From Acidimicrobiia bacterium (GTDB taxonomy: Bacteria; Actinomycetota; Acidimicrobiia; Spongiisociales; JAENVV01), in assembly GCA_020352575.1 (NCBI GenBank), contig CP070681.1, positions 781,463-786,986 on the forward strand: a stretch of DNA of 5,524 nucleotides, in the 5' to 3' direction. Of this stretch, positions 4,699-5,524 are shown one piece after another (positions within the stretch are counted from its first letter, which is position 1; each line of letters starts with the position of its first letter). The translations under genes and the position numbers were made by a program. Below the pieces are notes generated by a model. It saw nothing but the letters and a program-made list of their open reading frames with translations, was not told the origin of the DNA and did no database searches.

Positions 4699-5159
4699 TC
4701 CACCCGTCCTGAGAGTGAGATGTCACCGGTCGTCTCGTCGAGCACCCAGAAGGTGTGGATCCCGGCAGGGAGGATCGTCTCATACTCGAGCGACTCCCCC
4801 GCCGGGACCTCGCGCAGAATGGTCCAGGTTCCCAACCACTCGGGCTCGGCGGACACATCGACATCAGCGATCTCGGCCAGCGAGACGTCCTCGTCGAGTA
4901 CCTCGATGAAGCCCATCAGCACGGGCACATCGGAGGAGTTCTCCAACGACACCATTGCTGCACCGGCGTCCTCGAACGCAGGCCCGCAGTACGTCGCGGT
5001 CTCCCCGTCGAAGGCGAGCACGTGGTCGGAGCACCCGTCGAGGAACCATGCGGCCGCAATGAGGGCCAGGCCGAGTACCGCGAACAGGGCGATCCAGAGG
5101 AACGTGGAGGGACCGGACGGCGGTGCCTTTCCGTGCGCCTCGGTCTCAGGAGAAAGCAT
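4689..5159 (-). CDS. Unrecognised small membrane-anchored protein
   Basis: 156 residues, family not recognised. A short hydrophilic N-terminus (1-19, Pro/Ser-rich) precedes one strong membrane helix (about 20-41), then an acidic region of about 115 residues that looks mainly beta-stranded, probably exposed outside the membrane. Two cysteines, C43 directly after the helix and C58 (TATYCGP), could form a disulfide in that location. LDGC at 40-43 superficially resembles a lipobox, but the Asp at -2 and the long n-region argue against lipidation. The C-terminal part contains VPAGESLEYETILPAGIHTF, the kind of Pro/Gly-punctuated strands seen in beta-sandwich domains. The ATG at 5159 has a strong Shine-Dalgarno. 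It lies downstream of the nitrilase gene on the same strand, with 90 bp between. Function unknown. Confidence 0.82.
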   Translation of the reverse strand: MLSPETEAHGKAPPSGPSTFLWIALFAVLGLALIAAAWFLDGCSDHVLAFDGETATYCGPAFEDAGAAMVSLENSSDVPVLMGFIEVLDEDVSLAEIADVDVSAEPEWLGTWTILREVPAGESLEYETILPAGIHTFWVLDETTGDISLSGRVDTR

Positions 5160-5164
5160 GGCGG

Positions 5165-5171
5165 CCTCCTT
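5165..5171 (-). promoter_or_regulatory. Strong Shine-Dalgarno for the 5159 start
   Basis: The minus strand reads AAGGAGG, then GCCGCC-type spacing of about 5 nt, then ATG at 5159. This supports the chosen start and sets this gene apart from those preceded by near-start TAGNNT boxes. Confidence 0.75.
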
Positions 5172-5223
5172 CGTCGCATCCCGGCCCTCCGAGACCCGAC
5201 CCCGGCGGGCCGCTGTGGGGCCA

Positions 5224-5229
5224 AGGCTA
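5224..5229 (-). promoter_or_regulatory. Weak candidate -10 box (TAGCCT) in the nitrilase downstream gap
   Basis: The minus strand reads TAGCCT, a TAnnnT match that would start transcription near 5217 and give a leader of about 58 nt for the 4689-5159 gene. Such a transcript would lack the upstream arm (5237-5245) of the masking repeat. There is no -35, so this is tentative. Confidence 0.25.
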
Positions 5230-5249
5230 CGCGCCCGAGGCCGCCCCGA

Positions 5250-5524
5250 TCAGTCCCCTGCCTCGAGTTCCATCACCTCGACGTGCTCCCCCTCGAGCTC
5301 CGGGCGGCCGTCGGGCCCCCGATAGGTCTCGAGCAACGGCGCGGGGTTCTTGTTGACGAGCAGCCGGAAGACGTCCGGCCGGTTGTAGTGACCGGCAAGG
5401 TCGTGGCGCAGTTTGAGCTTCACGCCGATGTCGAAGTCCATGTCGGCATAGAGGATCCCCTCCTCGTCGCCCGACATGGGTCCCGCGATCACCCGCATGT
5501 CGGGGGCCACGATGGCCGAGCCGC
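5250..5524 (-). CDS. Nitrilase-family C-N hydrolase, C-terminal part (5' end beyond window)
   Basis: The last 90 complete codons of a gene that continues past the window edge; the first readable residues are GSAIVAPDMRVIAGP. This matches the late region of nitrilases (G-S-x-I-V-x-P-D-x-x-V-x-A-G-P), followed by EEGILYADMDFDIGVKLKLR and then DLAGHYNRPDVFRLLVN, the HYNRPDVF block that marks true nitrilase/cyanide-hydratase-type enzymes over more distant amidases. The Glu-Lys-Cys catalytic triad lies upstream and cannot be checked. The family hydrolyses nitriles to carboxylic acids and ammonia (or amides), usually as large spiral oligomers in the cytosol. The tail after the HYNRPD block ends in an acidic stretch (ELEGEHVEVMELEAGD). 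The GTG at 5510 is internal, not a start. The substrate cannot be told. Confidence 0.88.
   Translation of the reverse strand, partial: GSAIVAPDMRVIAGPMSGDEEGILYADMDFDIGVKLKLRHDLAGHYNRPDVFRLLVNKNPAPLLETYRGPDGRPELEGEHVEVMELEAGD

Larger units (their letters stand above)
5160..5245 (-). promoter_or_regulatory. 9-bp inverted repeat able to mask the ribosome binding site
   Basis: On the minus strand, GGCGGCCTC (5245 to 5237) is the exact complement of GAGGCCGCC (5168 to 5160). The second arm covers the GAGG end of the Shine-Dalgarno and the whole spacer up to the ATG at 5159. The loop between the arms is 68 nt. Pairing would hide the ribosome binding site in any transcript that includes both arms. 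Function is inference. Confidence 0.35.

Noticed and set aside
4136..4909. Plus-strand open frame spanning the end of the unknown gene and the antisense of the next gene
   Set aside because: It is out of frame with the supported gene, has Arg/Pro/His-rich shadow composition, and would cross the convergent stop junction.
4696..5325. Plus-strand open frame antisense to the small anchored protein
   Set aside because: It is Ser/Pro/Arg-rich with no domain and no ribosome binding site, whereas the minus-strand gene has a strong ribosome binding site and a clear membrane helix.
5508..5510. GTG at 5510 as the start of the nitrilase fragment
   Set aside because: The frame stays open to the window edge and the residues before it (GSAIV) belong to the nitrilase core, so the gene is cut by the window, not short.
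1..5524. tRNA or rRNA genes, CRISPR arrays, insertion sequences or prophage
   Set aside because: No cloverleaf-like sequence, spaced direct repeats, transposase-like proteins or terminal inverted repeats were seen on reading both strands.

Overview
The window is GC-rich, densely coding bacterial DNA. Overlapping GTGA start/stop junctions, GTG starts, Shine-Dalgarno-led genes mixed with genes that look leaderless, and TAnnnT-type -10 boxes lacking a clear -35 together suggest a high-GC actinobacterium, perhaps an Acidimicrobiia-like lineage. That placement is inference; there is no rRNA or other marker gene here.

Layout. 80-1653 (+) is a two-gene unit. The first gene encodes a 12-helix membrane protein with the outline of a heme-copper oxidase subunit I but only four histidines. 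The second, overlapping by 4 bp, encodes a c-type cytochrome lipoprotein with one CXXCH motif. 1681-3194 (+) is a second pair, also joined by a GTGA overlap: a MarC-family membrane protein and an EamA/DMT-family transporter. The transporter converges with, and overlaps by 4 bp, a SAM-dependent class I O-methyltransferase on the minus strand (3191-3838). A 52-bp divergent intergenic region then leads to an unrecognised protein on the plus strand (3891-4688) with a soluble N-terminal domain and two C-terminal membrane helices. Its stop codon abuts the stop of a minus-strand gene for a small membrane-anchored protein (4689-5159). Upstream of that gene, on the same strand, is the C-terminal part of a nitrilase (5250 to the window edge).

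Function. The clearest functional pairing is the oxidase-like membrane protein with the lipid-anchored cytochrome c, which looks like a small redox module at the membrane. The MarC and DMT proteins are probably co-expressed permeases of unknown substrate. The methyltransferase, the two unrecognised membrane proteins and the nitrilase show no obvious shared pathway.

Non-coding signals. These are the main oddities: a stem-loop directly before the first gene's ribosome binding site, a perfect 13-bp inverted repeat over the cytochrome's lipobox codons, three start sites with nearby TAGNNT boxes and no ribosome binding site, a dyad in the divergent promoter region, a palindromic double stop codon, and an inverted repeat that could mask the ribosome binding site of the 4689-5159 gene. 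No tRNA, rRNA, CRISPR array or mobile element was seen, and no stretch over 300 bases lacks a gene.
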